DNA of 64,000 nucleotides from Lignipirellula cremea (GTDB lineage: Bacteria; Planctomycetota; Planctomycetia; Pirellulales; Pirellulaceae), in contig NZ_CP036433.1 of assembly GCF_007751035.1 (NCBI RefSeq), forward strand, positions 1,035,001 to 1,099,000, given 5' to 3'. The notes under the pieces are model-generated. The model saw nothing but the letters and a program-made list of their open reading frames with translations. It was not told where the DNA came from and did no database searches. Of the stretch, positions 52,502 through 61,352 are shown piece after piece. The position numbers and the translations under genes were made by a program. Within the stretch, counting starts at the first letter, position 1. Each line of letters opens with the position of its first letter.

Positions 52502-54607
52502 TCAGGGAGCCGGGACGGGCGCTTTCTTCTCTTGCAGCGCTTCGACCTCCAGGAGTCTCGCCAGGGCGTGCACCATGCGGGGACTAGCGCCGGGGGAGTT
52601 CGCCAGCAGGCCGCCGGCGGCGTTGACTGTTTGCCGGGCTTTGGCCAGGTACTCCGGCCGGTCAAGGCGCTGGGCGAGGTTCACCAGGTTATCAACCGAA
52701 ACGGAACCGCCGGCCGGGATGGCGCCGTCGTATTCCCGTTTGGTGCGGGCCAGCAGTTCCTCGTGGTCGTCGGAGGTGAAGTAGAAGCCGCCGAATTTGT
52801 CGTCCCAGAACAGCTCCAGCTGCAGGGCCATGATCTTGTCGGCGGCTGTCAGCCAGCGCTGCTCGCCGGTCGCTTCGTGCAGTGCCAGCAGGCCGTCGAC
52901 CAGGAATGCGTAGTCGGTCAGGTAAGCGTTCAGTTTGGCTTCGCCTTCGGAATAGCTGCGAAGCAGGCGGCCATCGGGCTGGCGGAGTTTAGTGAGAACC
53001 AGGTCGGCCGCTTTCTCGGCGGCGGCCAGGTACCGCGGTTCCTGCAGCAGGCGACCCGCATCGGCCAGGCCGCGGATCATCAGGCCGTTCCAGCCGGTCA
53101 GGATTTTGGTGTCGGTCAAAGGACGTTCCCGCTGGTCGCGCACGGCCAGCAGCTTCTTGCGGATCGGTTCCAGCTGCGCGTTCAGCTGGGCTTCTTTCAG
53201 GCCGCGGGCTTCCGCGATCCGGGACAGCGGCTGGTCGAGCTGCAGGGCGTAGTATTCGTCTTCAAAGTTGGGCGGATTGTCGACGCCGTACACGGCGGCC
53301 AGCAGCGTGAATTCGGCCGGCGTCAGGCGGGACTGGAGCTCTTCTTTCGTCCAGCGGTAGAACTTCCCTTCTTCATCTTCTGATTCGGCATCAATGGCGG
53401 CGTAGAACCCGCCTGCGGGCGACGTCATCTCTCGCAGCAGAAAGTCAAGCAGCTCCCGCGTCGCCTGGGCGTAGGCTTCGTTGCCGGTCGCGGCGTAGCC
53501 CAGGGCGTAGGCCGACGCCAGCTGGCCGTTGTCGTAGAGCATTTTCTCAAAGTGGGGAATCCGCCAGAAACGGTCGACGCTGTACCGGTGGAAGCCGCCG
53601 CCGATATGATCGCGGATGCCGCCCTGGGCGATATGGTCGAGCGTGCCGGTCGCCATGGCCAGGGCCTGGCTGCCTTGTTGCTGGATCGTTTTGTCGGGGG
53701 AATCCTTGCCGGCGGCGGCCCGGCCGAACAGGAAGATCAGGTTGGAAGGTTCGGGGAACTTCGGCACGTTCGGGTTGTCTTCCGAGAAGCGAAAGCCGCC
53801 GTAACGCGGGTCGTAGTCTTCGGCCAGGGCTTCCAGGCAGGCTTCTATCGTCGCGGCGGTCGGCGGGGTCAGCAGGGCGGGCGGCGCCGCGGCCAGTTGC
53901 TGCCGCGTCACGCGGGTGAGCAGGTCGGCGTCGCGGTGGATGTTTTCGGGGTTGGCTTCCCAGACCTCTTCGATCTTCTGGATCAGGGTGAAAAAGCCGG
54001 TCGCCCCGGCCCGGTCGCCGTCACGGGCGGGGAAGTAGGTGCCGCCAAAAAAAGGCTTCGCGTCGGGGGTCAGGAACATGGATAACGGCCAGCCGCCGCC
54101 TTTGCCCGACTTGCTCAGCTGGGCGAACACGTGCAGGCTGGTCATGTAGATATCGTCGACATCGGGCCGTTCTTCGCGGTCGACCTTGATGCAGATGAAG
54201 TGCTTGTTGAGATAGGCGGCGATCTCTTTATCGACGAACGTTTCCCGTTCCATCACATGGCACCAGTGGCAGCTGGAATACCCGATCGAAAGGAAGATCG
54301 GCTTCTTCTCCCGTTTGGCCAGCGTTAGCGCTTCCTCTCCCCAGGGACGCCAGTCGACCGGGTTATGGGCGTGCATCCGCAGGTACAGGCTGTTCTCGCC
54401 GGCCAGATGATTCGTGGTCTGCGCCGCCGCCGGAGTTGCCGCGGGCTCTTCGGCCTGGAGAGCAGCCGGCGTGATCCAGCCGCCCGGCGCCAGGAGCCCG
54501 GCTGGCAGCAGCAGGACGGCCGCCAGCAGTCGCTGGGAAGCGCTGGGGTAAGAACGGAAGGCGGCGCCGCGCGAAACGCGGCGACCGGCGGCAGGAAGCG
54601 TAACCAC
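52502..54607 (-). CDS. DUF255 thioredoxin-fold protein with N-acylglucosamine-epimerase-like barrel (YyaL/SSP411 family), exported
   Basis: The protein has the full SSP411 layout: DUF255 thioredoxin-like domain with [29 protein letters not shown] and the CxxC motif in [14 protein letters not shown], then a six-hairpin barrel with [36 protein letters not shown] and [21 protein letters not shown]. The role of the family is not settled. A hydrophobic segment ([18 protein letters not shown]) ahead of the thioredoxin domain suggests export. The frame is open far upstream, but no ATG lies near the signal; GTG at 54607 (702 codons) is a best guess. Readings that start further up run into the 45-bp repeat and the promoter region. 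It converges with selB, with 9 bp between the stops. Confidence 0.88.
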   Translation of the reverse strand: MVTLPAAGRRVSRGAAFRSYPSASQRLLAAVLLLPAGLLAPGGWITPAALQAEEPAATPAAAQTTNHLAGENSLYLRMHAHNPVDWRPWGEEALTLAKREKKPIFLSIGYSSCHWCHVMERETFVDKEIAAYLNKHFICIKVDREERPDVDDIYMTSLHVFAQLSKSGKGGGWPLSMFLTPDAKPFFGGTYFPARDGDRAGATGFFTLIQKIEEVWEANPENIHRDADLLTRVTRQQLAAAPPALLTPPTAATIEACLEALAEDYDPRYGGFRFSEDNPNVPKFPEPSNLIFLFGRAAAGKDSPDKTIQQQGSQALAMATGTLDHIAQGGIRDHIGGGFHRYSVDRFWRIPHFEKMLYDNGQLASAYALGYAATGNEAYAQATRELLDFLLREMTSPAGGFYAAIDAESEDEEGKFYRWTKEELQSRLTPAEFTLLAAVYGVDNPPNFEDEYYALQLDQPLSRIAEARGLKEAQLNAQLEPIRKKLLAVRDQRERPLTDTKILTGWNGLMIRGLADAGRLLQEPRYLAAAEKAADLVLTKLRQPDGRLLRSYSEGEAKLNAYLTDYAFLVDGLLALHEATGEQRWLTAADKIMALQLELFWDDKFGGFYFTSDDHEELLARTKREYDGAIPAGGSVSVDNLVNLAQRLDRPEYLAKARQTVNAAGGLLANSPGASPRMVHALARLLEVEALQEKKAPVPAP

Positions 54608-54914
54608 AAGAACCCCAGGGGACGGCAGGAGCAGGACGGAGGAAGCGGAACGAGGCGCCAAAGGCAGACGCTCGTCCGGCCAGCAAACGCCCCATGATAC
54701 CGCACGCCCGGCGGAAAGCCACGATCGTCGTCGCCAGAGGGTCTGCCGGCGGAACGGTCGAGAGACCTGGGGAATTCGTTGGGATTGGCCCCGCTGGCCT
54801 GGTATGTCGCGGCTCCCTGGGTACTGGCGTCTCTGGGCTGCTGGCTCAACCGAGCTGCCCTTCCGGCTGCGGGCTCGCAAAGCCAATGTTCTTACCGTTG
54901 TGCGTGAGTCCGAG
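54608..54914. other. 307-bp region upstream of the DUF255 gene
   Basis: It contains copy A of a perfect 45-bp repeat (54681-54725), which probably holds a promoter. Nothing else is recognised. Confidence 0.45.
54681..54725 (-). repeat. 45-bp perfect direct repeat, copy A
   Basis: It is identical to 55512-55556. On the minus strand it contains TATCAT 17 bp after GTGGCT, a plausible weak promoter, and lies 74-118 bp upstream of the proposed DUF255 start. Confidence 0.75.
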
Positions 54915-55409
54915 TCAGCCGGCGCCCGCCACGTAACCTTCGTACTTTCGCGGCGCGACATCCAGGATTTTCTGAACCGACTCAAGGGCAAGATATTGCG
55001 CCAGGTCATCCTCGGTGACTTCATACAGGGCCTGGCTCTCGAAGTCTTCACCCTTGTTGTAGTAGAGGGAAACCGTCATCGCATAAGCGTCGTCATCGTA
55101 GTCCCCTTCTACGGGATTGATGGTCCTTGTGACAATTAGAGCCAGATATTTTTCTTCAGACCACTTCGATTCGTAATTCTGATGGCGATAATCGGCGATA
55201 TTGTCAAATCCCATCTCGCACGCTTTCCCCAGATGCAGGCTTAGCTCATCGTGTCCCGCGAATTCGGATTGCGTACCATCAACGATTACCTCCTTTTGGA
55301 ATTGCCAGAAGCTGGTGATCACTTCTCGGGCGGTCGCATTGTTTTTCTTCCAGTCATTGGCAAGCTGGAGAAACATCGCGACGGCATCCTGGGGAGACAA
55401 GGTCTTCAT
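54915..55409 (-). CDS. Hypothetical protein, 164 aa
   Basis: The acidic protein has no known motif: [42 protein letters not shown], then [67 protein letters not shown]. It appears soluble and alpha/beta. A frame open up to 55646 reads through repeat sequence, so the start at 55409 is preferred. Upstream (55512-55556) is copy B of the 45-bp repeat, in the same orientation as for the DUF255 gene. Confidence 0.6.
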   Translation of the reverse strand: MKTLSPQDAVAMFLQLANDWKKNNATAREVITSFWQFQKEVIVDGTQSEFAGHDELSLHLGKACEMGFDNIADYRHQNYESKWSEEKYLALIVTRTINPVEGDYDDDAYAMTVSLYYNKGEDFESQALYEVTEDDLAQYLALESVQKILDVAPRKYEGYVAGAG

Positions 55410-55511
55410 GATGGCGTGGATTCCTGCTGGAGGGTGGAACTGAGGCGAGTCAAACAGGATGCTGCACGCGAAGCCTGCTTGTAGAGAGCTGTGCGTTGAT
55501 AACCTGGCGGA

Positions 55512-55556
55512 CAGCAAACGCCCCATGATACCGCACGCCCGGCGGAAAGCCACGAT
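55512..55556 (-). repeat. 45-bp perfect direct repeat, copy B
   Basis: It is identical to 54681-54725 and lies 103-147 bp upstream of the hypothetical gene start at 55409. Confidence 0.75.
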
Positions 55557-55566
55557 TCGATCCCCC

Positions 55567-55644
55567 GTAGCCGAACTCGCCTGAGTTTGGACGCGGCGTC
55601 GTTGGCCCAGAATCCACTCTCCAAAGTTTGGCGACTTCGGCGAC
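55567..55644. repeat. Palindromic repeat element, copy 3
   Basis: Left arm 55567-55590 (GTAGCCGAACTCGCC..GTTTGG) and right arm 55621-55644 (CCAAAGTTTGG..CGGCGAC). It starts 10 bp after the 45-bp repeat copy B. Confidence 0.75.
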
Positions 55645-55735
55645 ATGCTGGCAGGTTGTCACTTGCCGGGAGTTTTTTCGGTATTATGGGGGGCGTTGGC
55701 ATTTACCACTCGGCTGTCTTTTGAGGAACTCAACG

Positions 55736-56164
55736 ATGGACTTCTCTGTCCGCGACCCCGATGCTGCGATTGTTCACATTGGTATTATCGGGGCGCTCAC
55801 GCAAAAACAGTTGTCGCAGCAGGACAAGATCCTGAAGGATCTGGTCAACGGCGAAGTGTACGAGCGAAGCGTGCTATTCAGCCTGGCGAATACCGACTTC
55901 ATCGACTCCAGCGGGATTAACTGGCTGCTCGTTTGCCACAAACGGTTTATCGAAAACAACGGCCGCATGGTGCTGCACTCCATTCCGCCGCTGGTCAACA
56001 ATGTGCTGAAGATCCTGCACATGGAGTCGGTCTTTGAGCTGGCGCCGGACGAAGCGTCCGCGATCCAGCTGCTCTCCCGACCGCGGCCCCAGCCGCCCCG
56101 CCCCAGGCCGATCGTTCCGGCGGTGGCCGATGACGACGCCGACGACGGGGGCGAAGAAGAATAG
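55736..56164 (+). CDS. STAS-domain protein (anti-sigma-factor-antagonist-like)
   Basis: The 142-aa protein has a STAS fold over residues 1-105: AIVHIGIIGALTQKQLSQQDKILKDLV, then LFSLANTDFIDSSGINWLLVCHKRFIENNGRMVLHSIPPLVNNVLKILHM. The DSSG motif contains the Ser that is phosphorylated in SpoIIAA-like proteins. A proline-rich linker and an acidic tail (DDDADDGGEEE) follow. No anti-sigma kinase lies beside it. The ATG has GAGGA nine bases upstream. Confidence 0.87.
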   Translation: MDFSVRDPDAAIVHIGIIGALTQKQLSQQDKILKDLVNGEVYERSVLFSLANTDFIDSSGINWLLVCHKRFIENNGRMVLHSIPPLVNNVLKILHMESVFELAPDEASAIQLLSRPRPQPPRPRPIVPAVADDDADDGGEEE

Positions 56165-56221
56165 TCGGGTCGCGACCGGTCTTTCCCGGTCCCTGCGGCA
56201 TTCTGCTTTCTCTGGCGCGTT

Positions 56222-56241
56222 GGTGTTGTATAATCAACACC
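56222..56241 (+). promoter_or_regulatory. Perfect palindrome arms around a TATAAT box
   Basis: GGTGTTG-TATAAT-CAACACC: two perfect 7-bp inverted arms enclose a consensus -10 box, 60 bp before the next start codon at 56301. It could be a promoter with an operator that covers the -10 box, or a hairpin. No good -35 box is present (CTTTCT at 17 bp). Confidence 0.5.
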
Positions 56242-56300
56242 GTTTGATGGGACTGTCCAGGCGGATTCGGTCCGCACTTTCAAAACGCGGAGTCAAAGCG

Positions 56301-59300
56301 ATGCACGCCCGTAACGAGTGGATGCGGCCAGTGGTGATCAGGAGCGTGCTCGGGAGTGCGCTCGTTATCAGCGGTTTTCTGGCGATTGCGATGGCGGCGG
56401 AAAATACGCCGGAGGTCGCCCCGCCCCGTCCTGACAAGGCCATGTACCTGCAGCCAATCAACCTGCAGGTTCCCCGCCTGGACGAGGATAAAACGGTCGC
56501 GTACGACTTCGACATTGTGTACGTGCGCACCCCGCGACAGGGAGACGACAAGGTCAGCAAGTGGGCCGAGATCGCCCATCCCGTGTCAATGGATGCGGGC
56601 GGCGATTTGATGCTGCTGCACCCCAACGGGGAAGAGGAAGTCCTGGTCGAAGGCGGCCCCGGTTCGGTCGCTGATCCGGTCATTTCCCTCGATGGCGAAT
56701 GGGTCTACTACTCGCTGCTGCACGATTTAAAGGTCAACTGGGCCGGCAAGCACGCTGTGGCCGGGGCCGATATCTACAAGCTGCATCTGCCCACGCGGAA
56801 GATCGTGCAGTTGACGCAGCAGCAGTTTACGCCCAACCTGGGCGCCGCCGACTGGTCGAGCGATTTCCGCACGGGCGAACCGGGAAAAACGCATCTCGAT
56901 TACGGCGTGTTCAACATGGGCTGCTGCCCGTTACCCGACGGTCGCCTGGTGTTCACCAGCAACCGGAATGCGTTTACTCCGCCCAAGCATAACGGCCCCA
57001 CGATGCAGCTGTTTGTGATGGACGACGACGGCTCTAATGTGGAGTGCATCGGCCATATGAACATGGGGATGGCGCTGCATCCGATCGTGCTGCAGGACGG
57101 CCGCATTCTGTTCAGCACGCTGGAAAGCCAGGGACTGCGGAGCAACCTGCTGTGGGGCCTGTGGAGTATCCAGCCCGACGGCGCCAACTGGGGGCCGGTG
57201 ATCAGCGCGTTCGATACGGGCGGGGCGCCGAACGCCTTCCATTTCCAGACGCAGCTGTCTGACGGCTCGATCATCGCCGAGGAATACTACAACCAGAATA
57301 ACAGCGGCTTTGGCGCCTTCTTCAAGCTGCCGCCGTCGCCGGCCAGCGGCTACGCCGGCTTCGGTCCCGGGCGATTGGCCGATAACCCTTCCCTGCGGTT
57401 CGGGCGTTTCTATAACGGCAAGCCGAAGTTGTACCGTCTGCCGTTTACTCCCTACGGGATGGAGTCGCTGACCCGTTTCGCCAACAACGGCGAAGGCCCT
57501 TCCGATTACTCGGATCTGCAGGACCGCAGTTCGCCGACGGTCGGCAAGTTCACGCATCCTTCCGCGGCGCCGGACAACCACCTGTTGACCGTGTACACGC
57601 CCGGTCCGGCCAACCATCAGAACGGACTGAAACAGCCAGCCATCGATGGCGGCCTGTACCTGATTAAAAGCGGCGCCCCGATCGACGAACCGGCGCAAAT
57701 GCGTCTGATCAAAAACGACCCACGCTACAACGAGCAGTGGCCTCGGGCGGTTGTCTCCTACGAACGGATCCACGGCCAGAAGCAGCCGCAGGTCATCAAA
57801 CCGCTGGCGAACGACGGCTCGCTGTCGCCCCACCTGCCGGCCGGCACGCCGTTTGGCCTGGTCGGTACGTCCAGCATGTACAAACGGGAGAGCTATCCCG
57901 AAGGCGGCCTCGCTCCCGGCAGCGTGACGGCCGGTTACATCGAAGAGCAGGATCGGACCGGCCTGGGCGGACTTGACCCATTCAACACTTCACAGAACGG
58001 CGCTTCGCTCAACTGGTTCAACCAGGGGGCCGAAGCGGGCCGCTATACGAACGACGATGTTCATGCCATTCGCATCCTGGCGATGGAGCCAACCACCGAC
58101 CGCCATCGTGGCGAGAACAGCGGCAAACGCTTCTACTCGCACGCCCAGGAGCGGCTGCGGGTGCTGGGCGAAATCCCGGTGCGGAAGTTTGTCGACGGCA
58201 AGCAGCCGATCGACCCCGACGGCCATCCTGACACCAGCTTCCTGGCGAAGATTCCGGCCGATACGGCCTTTACCTTTCAAACGCTCGACCGTCGGGGGAT
58301 GGTGCTGAACATGGCCCAGACCTGGCATCAGCTGCGGCCGGGCGAAGTGCGGCAGGACTGCGGCGGCTGCCACGCCCATAGCCAGCAGCCCACGCCGTTT
58401 GCGGAAACGGTCGCCGCCCAGGCGGATTACAAGGTGTTTGATCTGACGCAGGAGACGCCCCTGCTGGCCGCCCGGGCCGATGCGCCGGCGGGCCCTCAGT
58501 GGGACACCGACCAGGAGACGGGATTGAAGCAGGTCCCCCAGGCGGCCGTCGATGTGGAGTACTTTCGCGACGTCCAGCCGATTCTGCAGCGCAGCTGCGT
58601 CGGTTGCCATTCATCGAAGGAAGGCAAAACGCCGGCCGGGAATCTGGATCTCGATGCGGATGCGGAATGGGTCAACCAGTCGAATCGCGGCAACTGGCCC
58701 GGCACGTATTATCGCCTGGCGGCTGACGATCGGGCCGAGTTCGGCCACAAGCCGCTGATCCATAACGGCGCCTGGCGGCAGACGAACGCCTCGCGGTATA
58801 TCCGCAAGTTCCAGTCCCGCCGGAGTCTGCTGGTGTGGAAGCTATACGGTGAGCGGCTCGACGGCTGGGAGAACGACGACTTCCCCTCTGCCGAGAAGCC
58901 GGGCGATCCCGAAACGCTGCAGCATCGGGGCGAGAAGCTTGAGAACACCCAGGCGAATCGCGACCGGTCGGACCTCGACTTCCGCGGGCAGGCGATGCCG
59001 CCGGCAGCCGCAATCGCGGCCGGCAAAGCGGTGGCCCTGAGCGACCAGGAACGCCGCACGATCGTCCGCTGGATTGATCTGGGTTGCCCGGTCGACCTGG
59101 ATCATGACCCGTCCGATCCGTCCGCCAGCCGGTTCGGCTGGCTCTGCGACGACCAGCGACCCACGCTGACGCTGACCTCGCCTGTGCGGGGCGAGAATGG
59201 CCCGCTGTCGCAGATTCTGTTGGGCGTGTACGACTACGGGTCCGGACTGGATCCAGACAGCCTGAGCGTGAAGACGGACTTCGCCGTGAATGGAGCCGCC

Positions 59301-59480
59301 GCCGGTCAAGAGCTGGCAGGGGATCTGGTCGACCACGGAGACGGCCGCTTCTCACTGCAGCTGAAGCAGCCGCTGTCGTCCCTCGCCGCCGGCCGGATCA
59401 CGGTCTCGGTGAAAGATCGGGACGGCAACCTGACGCAGGTCGATCGCACCTTTACGATCAAGCCGGCGCCAGCACGCTGA
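56301..59480 (+). CDS. HzsA-related exported protein: beta-propeller plus diheme cytochrome c
   Basis: The 1059-aa protein has a signal region (MRPVVIRSVLGSALVISGFLAIAMAAE). A long propeller-like part follows (PLPDGRLVFTSNR.., VLQDGRILFSTLESQGLRSNLLWGLWSIQPDGANW, QTQLSDGSIIAEEYYNQNNSG), then two heme motifs, CGGCH (QDCGGCHAHSQQPTPF) and CVGCH (ILQRSCVGCHSSKEGKTP), and a C-terminal Ig-like domain (VSVKDRDGNLTQVDRTFTI). The combination of propeller and cytochrome resembles the alpha subunit of anammox hydrazine synthase, and such proteins in other planctomycetes are called HzsA-related. Hydrazine production is not implied. ATG at 56301 has GGAG nine bases upstream; an earlier in-frame ATG is at 56247. 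Confidence 0.75.
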   Translation: MHARNEWMRPVVIRSVLGSALVISGFLAIAMAAENTPEVAPPRPDKAMYLQPINLQVPRLDEDKTVAYDFDIVYVRTPRQGDDKVSKWAEIAHPVSMDAGGDLMLLHPNGEEEVLVEGGPGSVADPVISLDGEWVYYSLLHDLKVNWAGKHAVAGADIYKLHLPTRKIVQLTQQQFTPNLGAADWSSDFRTGEPGKTHLDYGVFNMGCCPLPDGRLVFTSNRNAFTPPKHNGPTMQLFVMDDDGSNVECIGHMNMGMALHPIVLQDGRILFSTLESQGLRSNLLWGLWSIQPDGANWGPVISAFDTGGAPNAFHFQTQLSDGSIIAEEYYNQNNSGFGAFFKLPPSPASGYAGFGPGRLADNPSLRFGRFYNGKPKLYRLPFTPYGMESLTRFANNGEGPSDYSDLQDRSSPTVGKFTHPSAAPDNHLLTVYTPGPANHQNGLKQPAIDGGLYLIKSGAPIDEPAQMRLIKNDPRYNEQWPRAVVSYERIHGQKQPQVIKPLANDGSLSPHLPAGTPFGLVGTSSMYKRESYPEGGLAPGSVTAGYIEEQDRTGLGGLDPFNTSQNGASLNWFNQGAEAGRYTNDDVHAIRILAMEPTTDRHRGENSGKRFYSHAQERLRVLGEIPVRKFVDGKQPIDPDGHPDTSFLAKIPADTAFTFQTLDRRGMVLNMAQTWHQLRPGEVRQDCGGCHAHSQQPTPFAETVAAQADYKVFDLTQETPLLAARADAPAGPQWDTDQETGLKQVPQAAVDVEYFRDVQPILQRSCVGCHSSKEGKTPAGNLDLDADAEWVNQSNRGNWPGTYYRLAADDRAEFGHKPLIHNGAWRQTNASRYIRKFQSRRSLLVWKLYGERLDGWENDDFPSAEKPGDPETLQHRGEKLENTQANRDRSDLDFRGQAMPPAAAIAAGKAVALSDQERRTIVRWIDLGCPVDLDHDPSDPSASRFGWLCDDQRPTLTLTSPVRGENGPLSQILLGVYDYGSGLDPDSLSVKTDFAVNGAAAGQELAGDLVDHGDGRFSLQLKQPLSSLAAGRITVSVKDRDGNLTQVDRTFTIKPAPAR

Positions 59481-59534
59481 CCTGCGGTTGCCCACAGGTG
59501 TAATCTCAGCCTCAGGGCGTTAAACTGCAATTGC

Positions 59535-59558
59535 TTTTGTGCGAACGAGCACAAAGGC
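59535..59558 (+). terminator. Hairpin after the HzsA-related gene
   Basis: CTTTTGTGC/GCACAAAGG pair with a 6-nt loop, 55 bp after the stop codon. A second stem CCAGC/GCTGG follows at about 59560-59576. No T run is present, so termination is uncertain. Confidence 0.35.
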
Positions 59559-59682
59559 CAGCGGCTGAAGGCTGGTCGCTTTCTCCTGGGCGGAGGGCGC
59601 GTGCTATCCTGGCAGCGAAAGACGACTTTCAGCCGTGCTGATGGTGTGCTTTTTCGCCCCGTCTTTTTGGAGTCGATGACCG

Positions 59683-61236
59683 ATGCTCGCTCGCAATTTT
59701 CTGCTCGGGTTTACGTGTTCCGCCCCGTCGTGGCGCGTGCTGGTTGGCGTGTTGCTTCTGCTTGGCGCTGCCTTGCCGGCGGTGGGGCAGCAGCGACGCC
59801 CTTTGTTGCATGTGTCCCAGGGGCAGTTGCCGAACGATACTTCGCAGGAGGACCAGACCAGGTTCTCGCTGGTCGAGCATCCGCAGCAGGGGAAAGTGTT
59901 ACGGGTGGATTACGCCCCGGGCGATTCGTTCGGCATGGGGCGCCAGAGCGATAACTGGAAGCCGTTCTCGGCGATCGCGTTCGAAGCCTGGAATCCGGCG
60001 AACGCCAGCGTGGGGCTGACTCTGGGCGTCAAGCATGCAGGTTCCGTCAGCTATGAAACCCGCGTCGACCTGCCGTTGACCTTGAAGCCGGGCCAGAACA
60101 CGATTCGCATTCCGCTGGCGGAACTGAAGAATGTGAACGGCTCGGCGCCGGACCTGGCGGCCATTTCGCACTGGTATCTGGCGGCGGAAAAAGAGAAATC
60201 GCCGACGTTGTTCTTCGGCGATATCTGGCTGGTCGGCGGCGCGGGAAACGCTCCCGGTCGACCGTCGGCTGTAACGACCGACCCGGCCCGTCTGGCCCGC
60301 ATTCGGGCGGCCCAGATGCCGAAGATCAGCAAGCCCGTGTTCTTCGCCACGCCGGAGGCCGACGCCATTTTGTCGGCGCTCGAGGTGTTCCCGGCCGACA
60401 ACGCCATCAATCAAACGATAGAGGACTGGCCGTTGCACCCGCAGTCGCAAGCGATTGTGGCTTCAATCGGGGCCGACAAACCGTTCCGCTACAACCCTGA
60501 TATGGGCTTCCTGCTCGTCCCGCCGAACCAGCGACGGGTGGCGGTTGACATTGTCAGTTACCCGGAGGAATCCGACCCCGGCCCGTATCCGGCGCCCGAC
60601 GATCTGCCGATTGAAGGCTGGCCCGCCGGCTTTCAGCAAAGCGATCAGCCGATGCCGACGCTCCGCGAAGTGCAGACCGACATGCAACGTTTTGACGGGG
60701 ATCGGCACGCGATTGTCGTCGATCCGGTGGGCGGCAAGCTCTACGAGTTTTATATCATGCGGCGGGAGCCGAAGGGCTGGGTCGCGGCCCAGGCTTCGAT
60801 CTTTGATCTGAAGTCCAACAAGCTGCGGCCGCAGGGCTGGACCTCGTCGGACGCCGCCGGCCTGCCCGTTTTCCCGCTCGTCGTGCGTTACGACGAACTC
60901 CAGCGGGGCATGGTCGAACACGCCATGCGGGTAACGGTGAGGCGGTCGCGCAAGGCGTACGTCCACCCGGCGACGCATTACGCCAGTTCCTTGACCGACG
61001 AGAACCTGCCGCGCATGGGCGAGCGTTTGCGACTGCGGGCCGACTTCGATATTCGTCCTTTCTCGCCGCCCGTCCAGGCGATTCTGAAAGGCTTGAAAAA
61101 GTACGGCATGCTGGTGGCGGACAACGGCATCGAATGGGCCATCTCCGTGACGCCCGATCCGCGGATCCCCAACCTGCACGACGAGCTCCGCAAGGTGAAG
61201 GGCTCCGACTTCGAAGTGGTAGTGTCACCGCATTAA
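59683..61236 (+). CDS. Secreted protein of a conserved uncharacterised family
   Basis: The 517-aa product has a signal peptide (WRVLVGVLLLLGAALPAVGQQ). An N-terminal jelly-roll-like region (residues 40-190) is followed by a C-terminal region with strongly patterned motifs: SYPEESDPGPYPAP, GDRHAIVVDPVGGKLYEFYIMRR, WTSSDAAGLPVFPLVVRYDELQRGMVEHAMRVTV, YVHPATHYASS and KKYGMLVADNGIEWAISVTPDPR. I recall similar unnamed secreted proteins in actinobacteria and myxobacteria, without a known function. An intrinsic terminator directly after it separates it from the RING-E2 pair. Confidence 0.72.
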   Translation: MLARNFLLGFTCSAPSWRVLVGVLLLLGAALPAVGQQRRPLLHVSQGQLPNDTSQEDQTRFSLVEHPQQGKVLRVDYAPGDSFGMGRQSDNWKPFSAIAFEAWNPANASVGLTLGVKHAGSVSYETRVDLPLTLKPGQNTIRIPLAELKNVNGSAPDLAAISHWYLAAEKEKSPTLFFGDIWLVGGAGNAPGRPSAVTTDPARLARIRAAQMPKISKPVFFATPEADAILSALEVFPADNAINQTIEDWPLHPQSQAIVASIGADKPFRYNPDMGFLLVPPNQRRVAVDIVSYPEESDPGPYPAPDDLPIEGWPAGFQQSDQPMPTLREVQTDMQRFDGDRHAIVVDPVGGKLYEFYIMRREPKGWVAAQASIFDLKSNKLRPQGWTSSDAAGLPVFPLVVRYDELQRGMVEHAMRVTVRRSRKAYVHPATHYASSLTDENLPRMGERLRLRADFDIRPFSPPVQAILKGLKKYGMLVADNGIEWAISVTPDPRIPNLHDELRKVKGSDFEVVVSPH

Positions 61237-61259
61237 TCCCGGCGTTTCCGTTTCGCCGC

Positions 61260-61281
61260 CGGGACGGCCGTCCCGTTTTTT
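61260..61281 (+). terminator. Intrinsic terminator
   Basis: The perfect palindrome CGGGACGGCCGTCCCG (61260-61275) is followed by TTTTTT (61276-61281), 24 bp after the stop codon at 61236. This is the best rho-independent terminator in the window. It marks the RING-E2 genes as a separate transcription unit. Confidence 0.8.
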
Positions 61282-61352
61282 CACGGGACGTCTCCGTTCC
61301 CGGTTTTCGTTTCTCCTGGCCGCGGGAGCCGCCGGCGGTTTTCCTGGCAGGC

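Larger units (their letters stand above)
55410..55735. other. 326-bp divergent spacer with two repeats
   Basis: It holds the 45-bp repeat copy B (55512-55556) and palindromic repeat element copy 3 (55567-55644). The spacer lies between a minus-strand hypothetical gene and the STAS gene. Confidence 0.6.

Noticed and set aside
54608-55051. Longer N-terminus for the DUF255 protein
   Set aside because: The frame runs through the 45-bp repeat and probable promoter. The same translated peptide (..GRAVSWGVC..) also appears at the second repeat copy, which shows it is repeat sequence and not protein.
55410-55646. Longer N-terminus for the 164-aa protein
   Set aside because: This part is a translation of the palindromic element (MSPKSPNFGEW..) and of the 45-bp repeat.
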